Shown one piece after another: positions 55,901 to 64,000 of a DNA stretch of 64,000 nucleotides (position 1 is the stretch's first letter; each line of letters begins with the position of its first letter). The stretch is from Epithemia pelagica (Eukaryota > Bacillariophyta > Bacillariophyceae > Surirellales > Surirellaceae), in the NCBI GenBank assembly GCA_946965045.2, contig OX337234.1, forward strand, positions 3,534,001 through 3,598,000, in the 5' to 3' direction. The translations under genes were made by a program, and so were the position numbers. Below the pieces are notes generated by a model. That model saw only the letters and a list, made by a program, of their open reading frames with translations, had not been told where the DNA came from and searched no databases.

Positions 55901-56737
55901 TTAGAGAATCACTTGCAAATGCCGTTTGAGGCGTTCCTTGCGCTCCGGAACGTGTCCCGAGGTGTCCAGGTCGTAAAATTGCAAAAGAGCATCCACTTGG
56001 GCTCCCGTTGCATCGTTCAAGGCATGATCGTCGTCCGGGAACCACAAGTTGTGCTGCGGCGCATTGGGAAAGATTCCGTCCGACGTTCGAATCAAAGGTT
56101 GAATCCGATCTCTAGTGTACCGCCGGGACCGATTCATGGATCGTGCGCTTTCTTCCTGGAGGAGCCAACGCAAATTCCGATTTTGTTGCTGCAATTGTTG
56201 CTTCAAATCCTGATTTTGTTGCTGCAATTGTTGCTTCAAATCCTGATTTTGTTGCTGCAATTGTTGCTTCAAATCCTGATTTTGTTGCTTCAAATCCTGA
56301 TTTTGTTGCTTCAAATCCTGACTTTGTTGCTGCAATTGTTGGTTCAAATCCTGATTTTGTTGGTTCAAATCCTGATTTTGTTGGTTCAAATCCTGATTTT
56401 GTTGCTTCAATTCCTGATGTTGTTGCCCCAATTGTTGCTTCAAATCCTGATTTTGTTGCCGCAATACCTGCGCCCACTCCGGCGTTGCTGCGCCATTGAA
56501 ATGAGCCGATTCCACTGGGTGCGTTCGGCGCTTGGACGCCATGAGTTTGGCTGGGGTGGCGAGTGCCTGTGCGGGATTGGCCAACGCCAAGCGTTTGCGT
56601 GTTGTATGCTGAAGTCGGGCTGCATTTATATCTAGATCATTCAAAGGACTTGCAGCAGCAATTCCAGCTGCAGAGTTATCGTTCACTCCGGATTCCAAGG
56701 GCGGTAAAGGAGGTATAGTCGTTGGATAGTGCGCCAT
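55901..56737 (-). CDS. Gln-rich heptad-repeat coiled-coil protein with SAP-like tail
   Basis: 278 residues from the ATG at 56735-56737; the longer frame begins with GTG. The N-terminus is Pro-rich (PTTIPPLPPLE) and is followed by a basic segment with HPVESAHF. Residues about 86-190 are a nearly perfect heptad array of QQNQDLK, QQNQDLN and QQLQQQ units, encoded by a 21-bp DNA repeat; Leu every seven residues implies a long parallel coiled coil or fibre-like assembly. The C-terminus (about 248-278, VDALLQFYDLDTSGHVPERKERLKRHL) resembles a SAP motif, which in other proteins binds DNA. That match is by eye and tentative. A DNA-linked scaffold or an aggregation-prone filament are both possible. 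Confidence 0.7.
   Translation of the reverse strand: MAHYPTTIPPLPPLESGVNDNSAAGIAAASPLNDLDINAARLQHTTRKRLALANPAQALATPAKLMASKRRTHPVESAHFNGAATPEWAQVLRQQNQDLKQQLGQQHQELKQQNQDLNQQNQDLNQQNQDLNQQLQQQSQDLKQQNQDLKQQNQDLKQQLQQQNQDLKQQLQQQNQDLKQQLQQQNRNLRWLLQEESARSMNRSRRYTRDRIQPLIRTSDGIFPNAPQHNLWFPDDDHALNDATGAQVDALLQFYDLDTSGHVPERKERLKRHLQVIL
56180..56470 (-). repeat. 21-bp tandem repeat coding heptads
   Basis: Repeat of CAAATCCTGATTTTGTTGCTT and close variants on the plus strand, about 13-14 units, all in frame with the coiled-coil protein. Not a CRISPR: there are no unique spacers. Confidence 0.92.
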
Positions 56738-57538
56738 GGTGTCAATGGTCACTGCCACAGCGATGCGAGAGGATGTGACATGATGTGACACTCTACGAAT
56801 TGTTAGGAAATGTTTGCGGTTGGCCCTCTGCCAACAGCGCGCCGGCTACTCACGGTCGGTCACGGAACTATTGGGTGAGCGCACGCATGGGATCAGCGCG
56901 CCTGTAGTACGTTTGATACGCGCAGGCCGAGGGAGTGCCATGCTTAAAAGAAGATAATACTTTTTTCCAGCCAATAGTACTGTTTGTTGTAGAGAATCTA
57001 TTTGGTCGTGGTCTTCTTCCCGAATCCTTTTTCGAAGTTGGTCCAGTGCCGAATCTCTCCTCTGGCGATCCAAAGAGGACAACGACGAGGAGCGCCACAG
57101 GATACCAACGGACGGTGTGGTGAGGTGGTGAGAGCGAAAACGGGGTGCACCAAGAACTATCTCCGATCGTCAATCTATGCGTGTCATCGCGTGGTTGTGG
57201 TTTGCCGCAATCGTGGCTCTACATTTTTTGTGAGGGTGGTCATTCATCTCTAGCTATCTACCTGCGTGGTTGGTGGGTCTCTTGGAACGACGACGGCCTC
57301 CTGCCTTCCTCCATCCTTTGGTTTTTTGCGTTTGAAAAACCATTGTGAAGAACCAACGTCTCTTGACCAAAAACGATTCTTCGGAAAGGCTTGGCAGAAC
57401 TTAAAAGTGTCCTCTGATTCGTTCCAAAGGCAACCAAGTCGCTCTAGTAGTACACCGATTCGTGTCGAACCGCCCAACCCTCCTCTCTCGTGCCAACGAC
57501 AACGACACTACAACACTCCAATCAACATCATCAACATC
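56738..57538. other. Divergent promoter region
   Basis: 800 bp between the starts of the coiled-coil gene (minus) and the CaaX protein gene (plus). The sequence just before the plus-strand ATG is rich in CAACA/CATCA, a probable 5' leader. No gene is supported. Confidence 0.45.
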
Positions 57539-57871
57539 ATGGCTGGAACAAGTACGAAAAAGCAAAGCATGCAATTATTGGGAGCCTCCAAAAAGCAATT
57601 GGTCCAAGACTTGCAAATTTCCTGGAAAGATGCCAGTGCCTTGTTGCAAGAGGCTCAAGCCAAATTGGGTCAAGCCCATGTCGCGGACAATCCGCAAGCC
57701 GTTGTTCAACAAGCCCACGAATTGTATCAACAACAACAAAGTGGCAAAACCAAGAGCATTGTGGAAGAAACTGATAAGTCAGTGATGGAGGAAACTCTTC
57801 TAGTGGATCCCGTCAAACCAAAGGAGGACGGTCCCAAACTCTGTGAAGGACAACAATGTATGATTCTTTAA
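57539..57871 (+). CDS. Small Gln-rich protein with C-terminal CaaX box (CMIL)
   Basis: 110 residues, single exon; the ATG at 57539 follows a CATCATCAACATC leader, and upstream frame extension lacks protein-like character. The chain is predicted mostly helical (STKKQSMQLLGASKKQLVQDLQ...SALLQEAQAKL) with a QQAHELYQQQQ stretch and ends KLCEGQQCMIL. The last four residues form a CaaX box; with Leu at X, geranylgeranylation by type I transferase is expected, and a second Cys five residues upstream could be palmitoylated. It would then be a membrane-tethered peripheral protein. No family is recognised; it has none of the motifs of Ras-like GTPases or of G gamma subunits beyond size and lipid tail. 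Confidence 0.7.
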   Translation: MAGTSTKKQSMQLLGASKKQLVQDLQISWKDASALLQEAQAKLGQAHVADNPQAVVQQAHELYQQQQSGKTKSIVEETDKSVMEETLLVDPVKPKEDGPKLCEGQQCMIL

Positions 57872-58262
57872 CACCAGACGACACCAAGAATGAAAAAAAC
57901 AGGGAACCACACTCGGAAATGAGCAACCAACATATGTGTAATTAGCGAGTTTGCTCTTCTTGCCCTTTGTGGCAACCGCAAGGACACTCTCTCCGTACAA
58001 CAATGGCAGCACTGTCGATCCAGTATATTCTCTATGTAAACATCGCTCGGAATGATGCCACAGAACCTTCTTTTCTTGTTCTTCTTCTTTTGGCAAGTGT
58101 GTTTGGTCCATGGTTTGGAGAGCCAGAGAGAGAGAGAGAGAGATACTGCCTGGAACCGTGAGATACCACTCGCCATTTCACGCCACGCAGTGAGCGGTCC
58201 GTCGGTCCATGGGTGAAATGTGGGTCTCTCTCTCTCTCTCTTTCTTGGGTGTCTCTTTCCTT

Positions 58263-59165
58263 TCCTCTCTCTCTCTCTCTCTCTCTCTCTTGCTCGCTTG
58301 CCTCCCCTGTCGCTTTGTTGGTGTCTGTCATGTGTGTGTGTGTATATGGGTGTGTGTGTACTTGCCAGACGGCGAATGCCTCGGTGTGTCTACGAGGGAC
58401 CATGTCGTGTCGTCGCCATGGTGGTAGTGTGTGTGTGTGTGTGCGCGCTGTGGAGTGGAGTGTTGTGTGGTTGGAACTGCGGTTCCTCCATCCTCCGGTT
58501 CTTCTTCCAGGACGGACAAGCAGCCGCCGAACCACCACCGGACGCGTCCACAAACCACCACGTCTTGGGGTGGGTTGGTTGGTTTGGGGGGTGTCGTCTG
58601 CCCACCAAACAACAAACCACACATTCCTTTACACGCTTCCATGTCGTTCTTGTCCTGGTCGTTTTGGCCAGGCCGTTTCGGTCCAGACTCTTGTGTGTGT
58701 TTCGCCGGGTGTTTCTTCTTGCTCCCGTATTCGTTGTATTCTTAGAGAAACCAAACCACAAGGTCGCGTTTGGTTCCACTCGTTTCTATATATACCTACC
58801 AATCTCTAGAGCAATAGCTAGTAGAGAGTGGTCTATTCGAATGTGGATGGATTCGACGACGATGCCGTGCGAGCTGTTCTACTCTATTCTGCTATTATAC
58901 ACTCGTCGAACGAGAGTTCCGATCTGTATGGACTGTCTGTTCCCACACCTCTCTATACTCTAGGAGTCGTAGACTGCATACTCCTCACTCCTCCTCGTTG
59001 TACGCTCACAACCGATGGTCGCCCATCTCATAGAGAAAAGCTCTCCTCCTTTCCCATTGGTGGAATAGCAAGCATATAGCAGAGACGCTCTGTGGCACGG
59101 GCGTGGTCCCCCCATCCAGACGCCCAAGCGTATCGGCACTCGAGAGTCCTGTTTTGTACTTTGAC
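58263..59165. repeat. Noncoding tandem duplication, copy A
   Basis: Landmarks shared in order with copy B: TGCTCGC after a CT run (58291), TCTTCCAGGA (58503), GACGCGTCCAC, TTCGAATGTGGATGGATTCG (about 58837), TCGTCGAAC.AGAGTTCCGAT (about 58905), CCCATTGGTGGAATAG (about 59053) and CTCGAGAGTCCT. Offsets to copy B are 885-898 bp. Identity is patchy, with many small insertions. Confidence 0.8.
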
Positions 59166-60060
59166 GTCCGAGCTCTCTCTCTCTTGCTCGCTCGCTCCCC
59201 TCTCGTTGTTCGGGTCGTTCTTCTTGTGAGTCGTGTGCAATGCAATCCTGTGTAGGCCAATCACACGGTCCTCTTGTTTGGTTGTGGTGAGTGTCGTTGC
59301 TCCGTTTCGTCGTCCGAATGGTGGTGGTGGTGGTGGTGGTGGTGGTGTGTCCATGTGTATAGTGTCCTCTTCCTACCTAGATCCATGTTGGTTGGTTCGT
59401 TCTTCCAGGAGAGAGAACAAGAGAGTCCACACCACACAAGAGGACGCGTCCACCACGTTGGGGCTGGTTGGTTGGTTGGTTGGTTGGTTTGGGGAGTGCC
59501 CACCCAAACAACCACACACCAACACGCACACACGCTTTGTCGTCGTTGTTGTCGTTTGGAAAAAGGCTCTTGTTCCAGACTCTAGTAGTGTGCGTTTCGG
59601 GTCTCTCGTTCTTGCTCGCGCGCGCTATTGGATTTGCGTTGTATATTCTTTGGAGGAACCAAGGTCGTTGCGTTTGGTTCCACTGTCGTTTCTCTATAGG
59701 TACCCAGGTATCTCTACTAGAGCTATAGGTAGTAGAGGGAGTGGTATTCGAATGTGGATGGATTCGACGATACCGGCTCTACCATTCGATACTCGTCGAA
59801 CCAGAGTTCCGATCGGAAGGGACAGTGTTCCTACCTCTCGATACTCTAGAACCAGGAGTAGTAGGGTGCATACTCCTCCTTCTATAAAAGATACAGCCGT
59901 GCTCTATACTATCATGTCCCCTCATATCTCCTCCTTTCCCATTGGTGGAATAGCCAGCCTAGCAGACGCGCTCTGGCACAGTGTGTGGATCGTGGTCCCC
60001 CCAGAACGACTCTCTAGCGTTTCATGTATGGGCGCTCGAGAGTCCTATTCTATAGTGCAA
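59166..60060. repeat. Noncoding tandem duplication, copy B
   Basis: Carries the same ordered landmarks as copy A. The best kept is a stretch around 59748 with TTCGAATGTGGATGGATTCG and the CTCCTCCTTTCCCATTGGTG block near 59929. Copy B lies directly upstream of the PH-START gene. Confidence 0.8.
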
Positions 60061-60315
60061 ACTCCTGGTCCGCATCCAAGACGAGCGACTACTTCACATC
60101 GCGATAGGACGTACGTTGCGGCGGAGGACAAATTTGGTCCTGTTTTCTTCGTCTGTTGTTTTCTTTCGTTGTATCATCTTACAGTCTCGTCGTCGTGGGA
60201 ACAACACCAACCAACCAACCACACAATTACAATCCTCCAACAGTAGCATCCGCCTCTCCTCTCTCTCTCTCTCTTCTCTCTACCAATCAATATTCACTCA
60301 TCTTTGAATGCCTGC

Positions 60316-63300
60316 ATGTTGTCATCGTCGTCGTTGATTCCCATGGATCCTCAGTTATTCGTGCCACCACCGCCGACAACAAGCCCACGACGACACGACC
60401 ATTCACAAGAAGCACCTCAAGAACCACAAGAATCACAACCACAAGAAGAAGAAGAAGCTGTTTCCAATCCGGAGGATCATCCTCGCTTGTCACCAGCACC
60501 ACCCGTCTTGTCGTCGTCGTCGTCTCCTCCGCTCCTCCAGGGCTGGTTGTGGAAACGTCGCGATGTCTTTCGGTATCGATGGCGACCCCGATGGTTTGTC
60601 TTGAATCCACACAGGGGAACCTTGACCTATCATGTTGTCGTCCATACAAATACAAATGGAACCATCCTGACGACGAATGATGATTCTTCCAGGAGTACCG
60701 AGAGGAGCGTGAGCCATACTCCGACTCGGTCGGCGGCTGCGACGAATAGGGCGGCGTTGGACGACCATAACCACACCAATCACAATACCAACAATACCAA
60801 TCCCAACAATCCCTTTGCGACACCGCCACGAACCAACACGGGGCGTTCCACGACGGTCCATTCTCCCTCCTCCACGACAACGACCAGTACGAACCACAAC
60901 ATGGCATCTTCGGCTCAAGGACTCTTGTCCGATTTGAGTTTTCAAACGGGTGCTGCTGCGACGACTGCCACTCCGAATACTCCTGGTTCTGTCGGTTCCT
61001 TGCCAGTGCCGTCATTGTTGCCTCCTCCCCGAGGATGGTTTGACTTGTGGGGCAGCAATCGCAACAGTCCAACGGTTGAAGTTCAGGAGGCCTTGTCCAA
61101 ACCCGACTTTTTTGTCTTTACCGTGACCGTATCCTCCTCGGACCGCAATACCACTATTCCACTCCAACGATCCTACAGTGAAATCATGAGTCCGTCCTCG
61201 TCGTCCAGTCTCTTGACGCCACGAACCTCCAACCACCGACGGAATGCGCCCTCCACAATGACCATGACAACAACAACAACACCGGCTTCCACTCCAATGG
61301 CCTCCTCTTCCTCCTCGCAGTATCCACTGTACTTGGCAGCTCCCACCCAAGCCTTGCGAACGGAATGGATGCAAGCGATTCAACGCGTCTTGGACTCGGG
61401 TCCGCCGTCGGACGAGGGTCGTCGTTGCATGCCGCCACCAGTACCAGTACCATCCCAATCGTTGGGCAGCGTACGGACGCAATCTGATTCGGTCGGGCAA
61501 TTGCAATCACCACCACCAGCACCACCACCACACTCATCCGTAGCATTCTCCTCGTCTCGGACTCGTGGTGCTGGTCATGACGACGACGACAACAACTTAT
61601 TGCTGGCCTCGACGAATCATGACAACCAGACACAAACCACAAGCACCACCACAAGACCAATAAGCAGCAGCAGTACTACTAGTAGCAGCGCGACGACGAC
61701 CACCGCCCAGGCCACTGCAACGACGACAAGCACGAATGAGTGGGGTGATGGGTCCGTGGCTCGAGGGGAATCCACACTACCACCACCACCAACAACAACA
61801 CCATCCACGACACCAACATTGACCAATAGTACGACCACTAGGACGACACGGCAGGCCGCGCCGTCCACCGTCGAATCGTCGTCGTCAAACAACCTTGCGT
61901 CCGACTTGGAATCGAGCATTCAATCCACGATTCAAACCTACCTGCCACACTTGCGACAAGCCTCCCAGTTTATGACCAATCACCATGCCAACAATAACAA
62001 CAACAACAACAACAACAACACGAGATCCAAGGAGGACTGGAAAGCTGTTCCGGCGGCGCAAATGTCGCAAGCCGCCTCGGAATCCTCCTCCTCTTCTTCT
62101 TCTTCTTTTGGTTCTCGTGTCACCAACTTGCAAGCCTGTACCAAACAGGCGCGACCACCCATGATTGTCTCCGACTCGGGGGCCAACACCAACACGAATA
62201 AAAGTTTGACGTGGATTGCCACGCAGGCCACGGTCCATGGCATGACTCCCGTCCAACTCGTGCCGTTCGTGGTCCATCCGTGGCATCGTCCCCAGTACGA
62301 ATCCACGTGTACCAGCGCCGCCCCTTTGCACGAGTACGACACCAACACTTCCACAACGACAACAACGGCCTTACAGATTTATCACTATGCCTCGCATTGG
62401 TTGTTTCCACGATCCGTCGCCTGTTTTGTGCATTGGACGACAACCAATAACAGCAGCAGTCTGGACGAATTCCAATTCCAATTACATCCAAACGATGATA
62501 CGGTAGACAATTCTTCTTCCTGCAACCGCCAATCCATTTTGATTGTGGCCGCCTCCTGTCCACAAGCCAGTCACGCCTGGCAACAACAGCAACAACAACA
62601 ACAAACACAAGAACAACAATCACAACCGCAAGGTAATACCTCTGCATCATCATCACCCGCAACGCCCTCCAAGGAAGCGCACTTGCACGTGTCCATGACC
62701 TGGTTGCAATGGATGGCATCGTCGTCGTCGGGGGAACCCACGACTCGATGGTCGCGATTGGTCGTATTGGATCCCCAGGTTCCCAAATGGGCCACGGGCA
62801 TGGCCCAAACAACCTTGATTCCCTTGCAATGTCAAGTGCCGTACCGGTTGGTCCATCATGCGGCTACTGTCCTACAACAACACGAACACGAACCAGAATC
62901 CGGACCAGACAACAACAACGGGGAGGAAAAATGCACTCGTACGGCCATTGCCCAAGCCTTGGAACGTGACCGGCGTCGTGCACATGGAGGAACGGCCGAG
63001 GGTACCTCCAACACCACGACCATAACAACAACAACATCAACAACAACAACGCCGACGGACCAAAGGGAAAGTGAGACTCATCAGACGACGACGACAAGTG
63101 TCAACAATGACATCGAAGAAACCGACCAACAGCAGGAATCGCAATCCGACAACAAGGTACCCCAATCTACGAATACTACTACCCCACGACAAGACTTGAT
63201 TCAACCGCCGTCCATTGTGTGGCAAGCCACCTGCCTCTTGTTTCCCAGTGTCTTGTACTATGTCACGATTTACATGACAACAATGTCCCTCCCCATTCCC

Positions 63301-64000
63301 TGGCTTTTCCTGGCATTTCGGGACAGTCTGCACACGGTTTTGCAGTTGCCCCCGCAGTGGTCCTTGTGGTTGTTTGTTGTCAGTGTCTGGTACAGTTGGC
63401 GCTTGTGGGTCTTGGCACATTATCAGGTTCTGGTTGCTACTGGGAATGACCAACCATCCTCGTGTCACAATGACGACGACGAGGACTTGGTAGCAAGCAT
63501 GTCGTGTCAGTTCATGGTGCAGGTCAAGGGTAGTTTGCGATATATTAGCAATCAAAAAGAAGAACAGGCATTGGCCGGACATGCCGCCGCCGCTCGCACA
63601 GGGAATGCTGCGGCGGTCGATTCTCCCACCGCCTCGGTTTCCATGGTCCACATTGTCGCGTCCGCCGTGGCACGTGTGTGGTCCAAACACTTGAAGCAAC
63701 AACAATTGAAGGTGAATGGAAGACAATGTCGCACATTGCGGGTGCCTTGGTTGGCCCTGGATCATACCGTGGTGGATTCTCCTACGAGCAACGACGCGGA
63801 CGAACCAGTCACGGTGGCAATCTTGTTTCCTCCCACCAAAATCACTGTGCCTTCATCTACCAATAGTACCGCCAAGGAAAGTCACAACCACCAAGACGAC
63901 AATACAAAACAACCGTCCTTCTTTATCCAACCCAGTCGACGAGTGGTGGTGCGGAATGCCAATCGTTGTTCGGTCCAAGACATTGCCAATGCTTGTGCCC
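60316..64000 (+). CDS. PH-START domain protein, cut at the right edge
   Basis: The frame from ATG 60316 is open for 1,228 codons to the window end without a stop, so the gene is partial at its 3' side. A CT-rich leader precedes the ATG. A Pro/Gln-rich start leads to a PH domain: GWLWKRRDVFRYRWRPRWFVL (a classic first PH strand pattern) through YPLYLAAPTQALRTEWMQAIQRV (last helix with its Trp), with Asn/Thr/Ser-rich inserts. A low-complexity linker follows, then a START-like lipid-transfer region (WIATQATVHGMTPVQLVPFVVHP, LHEYD, LQIYHYASHWLFPRSVACFVHW) interrupted by Gln and Thr runs. Hydrophobic helices around + 63235-63425 (LLFPSVLYYVTIYMTTMSLPIPWLFLAF and WSLWLFVVSVWYSWRLWVL) suggest membrane attachment. 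It probably moves or senses lipid at membrane contacts. Domain names are from pattern, not search. Confidence 0.85.
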   Translation, partial: MLSSSSLIPMDPQLFVPPPPTTSPRRHDHSQEAPQEPQESQPQEEEEAVSNPEDHPRLSPAPPVLSSSSSPPLLQGWLWKRRDVFRYRWRPRWFVLNPHRGTLTYHVVVHTNTNGTILTTNDDSSRSTERSVSHTPTRSAAATNRAALDDHNHTNHNTNNTNPNNPFATPPRTNTGRSTTVHSPSSTTTTSTNHNMASSAQGLLSDLSFQTGAAATTATPNTPGSVGSLPVPSLLPPPRGWFDLWGSNRNSPTVEVQEALSKPDFFVFTVTVSSSDRNTTIPLQRSYSEIMSPSSSSSLLTPRTSNHRRNAPSTMTMTTTTTPASTPMASSSSSQYPLYLAAPTQALRTEWMQAIQRVLDSGPPSDEGRRCMPPPVPVPSQSLGSVRTQSDSVGQLQSPPPAPPPHSSVAFSSSRTRGAGHDDDDNNLLLASTNHDNQTQTTSTTTRPISSSSTTSSSATTTTAQATATTTSTNEWGDGSVARGESTLPPPPTTTPSTTPTLTNSTTTRTTRQAAPSTVESSSSNNLASDLESSIQSTIQTYLPHLRQASQFMTNHHANNNNNNNNNNTRSKEDWKAVPAAQMSQAASESSSSSSSSFGSRVTNLQACTKQARPPMIVSDSGANTNTNKSLTWIATQATVHGMTPVQLVPFVVHPWHRPQYESTCTSAAPLHEYDTNTSTTTTTALQIYHYASHWLFPRSVACFVHWTTTNNSSSLDEFQFQLHPNDDTVDNSSSCNRQSILIVAASCPQASHAWQQQQQQQQTQEQQSQPQGNTSASSSPATPSKEAHLHVSMTWLQWMASSSSGEPTTRWSRLVVLDPQVPKWATGMAQTTLIPLQCQVPYRLVHHAATVLQQHEHEPESGPDNNNGEEKCTRTAIAQALERDRRRAHGGTAEGTSNTTTITTTTSTTTTPTDQRESETHQTTTTSVNNDIEETDQQQESQSDNKVPQSTNTTTPRQDLIQPPSIVWQATCLLFPSVLYYVTIYMTTMSLPIPWLFLAFRDSLHTVLQLPPQWSLWLFVVSVWYSWRLWVLAHYQVLVATGNDQPSSCHNDDDEDLVASMSCQFMVQVKGSLRYISNQKEEQALAGHAAAARTGNAAAVDSPTASVSMVHIVASAVARVWSKHLKQQQLKVNGRQCRTLRVPWLALDHTVVDSPTSNDADEPVTVAILFPPTKITVPSSTNSTAKESHNHQDDNTKQPSFFIQPSRRVVVRNANRCSVQDIANACA

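Larger units (their letters stand above)
57872..60315. other. Long noncoding spacer
   Basis: 2.4 kb between the CaaX gene and the PH-START gene. It holds GA and CT runs (58128, 58222, 58265-58290), a GGT run near 59320 and TTGG runs near 59467. Most of it is a 0.9-kb tandem duplication, listed separately. Frames of 80-340 codons seen here run through simple repeats and are not preserved between the two copies, so I call no gene. A CT-rich leader lies directly before the ATG at 60316. Confidence 0.55.

Noticed and set aside
56180-56470. Regular short repeats suggesting a CRISPR array
   Set aside because: Units abut with no unique spacers and encode heptads in a eukaryotic gene.
58213-60246. 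Plus-strand frames of 200-340 codons
   Set aside because: They run through CT, GT and GGT repeats and are not kept between the two duplicated copies.
60287-61506. Minus-strand frames of 150-260 codons
   Set aside because: Antisense of the PH-START gene; no motif.

Overview
The window looks like nuclear DNA of a diatom, probably a pennate one (inference). The signs are short GT-AG introns (about 85-470 bp) in large genes, a receptor guanylate cyclase fused to a phosphodiesterase, a copia-type LTR retrotransposon with one long gag-pol frame, long P/S/T/Q low-complexity coding tracts, and small secreted proteins carrying the RXL processing motif known from diatom silica-associated proteins. No bacterial operon, rRNA, tRNA or CRISPR was recognised.

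Layout. 0.6-4.9 kb (-): seven-exon receptor guanylate cyclase/phosphodiesterase. 6.7-10.1 kb (-): two-exon subtilisin-like protease with a PT-rich stalk and a Glu run. 11.8-21.3 kb: four short genes for secreted proteins with signal peptides and RXL motifs (one Lys/Arg-rich, one with 88 consecutive Glu, two small ones linked to Cys-rich sequence), interspersed with a COG0523/G3E metal-chaperone GTPase, a Harbinger-like MITE (16.1-16.6 kb) and a broken kelch-repeat gene (18.6-19.2 kb). 21.36-30.42 kb: a young, apparently intact Ty1/copia element (379-bp LTRs, 5-bp target duplication, one 2,660-residue polyprotein on -), inserted into a reading frame that resumes on its far side. 30.8-33.1 kb (-): four-exon Tas-like aldo-keto reductase. 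33.9-36.6 kb (+): protein with two WW domains. 37.7-47.0 kb (-): a 3,005-residue, four-exon membrane protein joining two WW domains, a transmembrane helix, DUF1800 and DUF1501. 47.7-53.5 kb (-): a 1,815-residue PSxxPS-repeat surface protein. 54.4-56.7 kb: a minisatellite, a decayed copy and an intact copy of a Gln-rich coiled-coil gene. 57.5 kb (+): small protein ending in a CaaX box. 58.3-60.1 kb: noncoding 0.9-kb tandem duplication. 60.3 kb to the end (+): PH-START protein cut by the window edge.

How it may fit together. Several genes point to the cell surface or secretory pathway: protease, RXL proteins, PS-rich protein, and WW/DUF1800/DUF1501 protein. The two WW proteins share nearly identical WW modules and the neighbourhood is rich in Pro-rich proteins, the usual WW ligand class. 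The most provocative pattern is the run of RXL-type secreted proteins, including a polycation and a polyanion encoded by adjacent convergent genes. A role in biosilica or cell wall formation is a hypothesis from motifs only.

All exon coordinates were derived by hand from reading frames and GT-AG junctions; no database search was possible.
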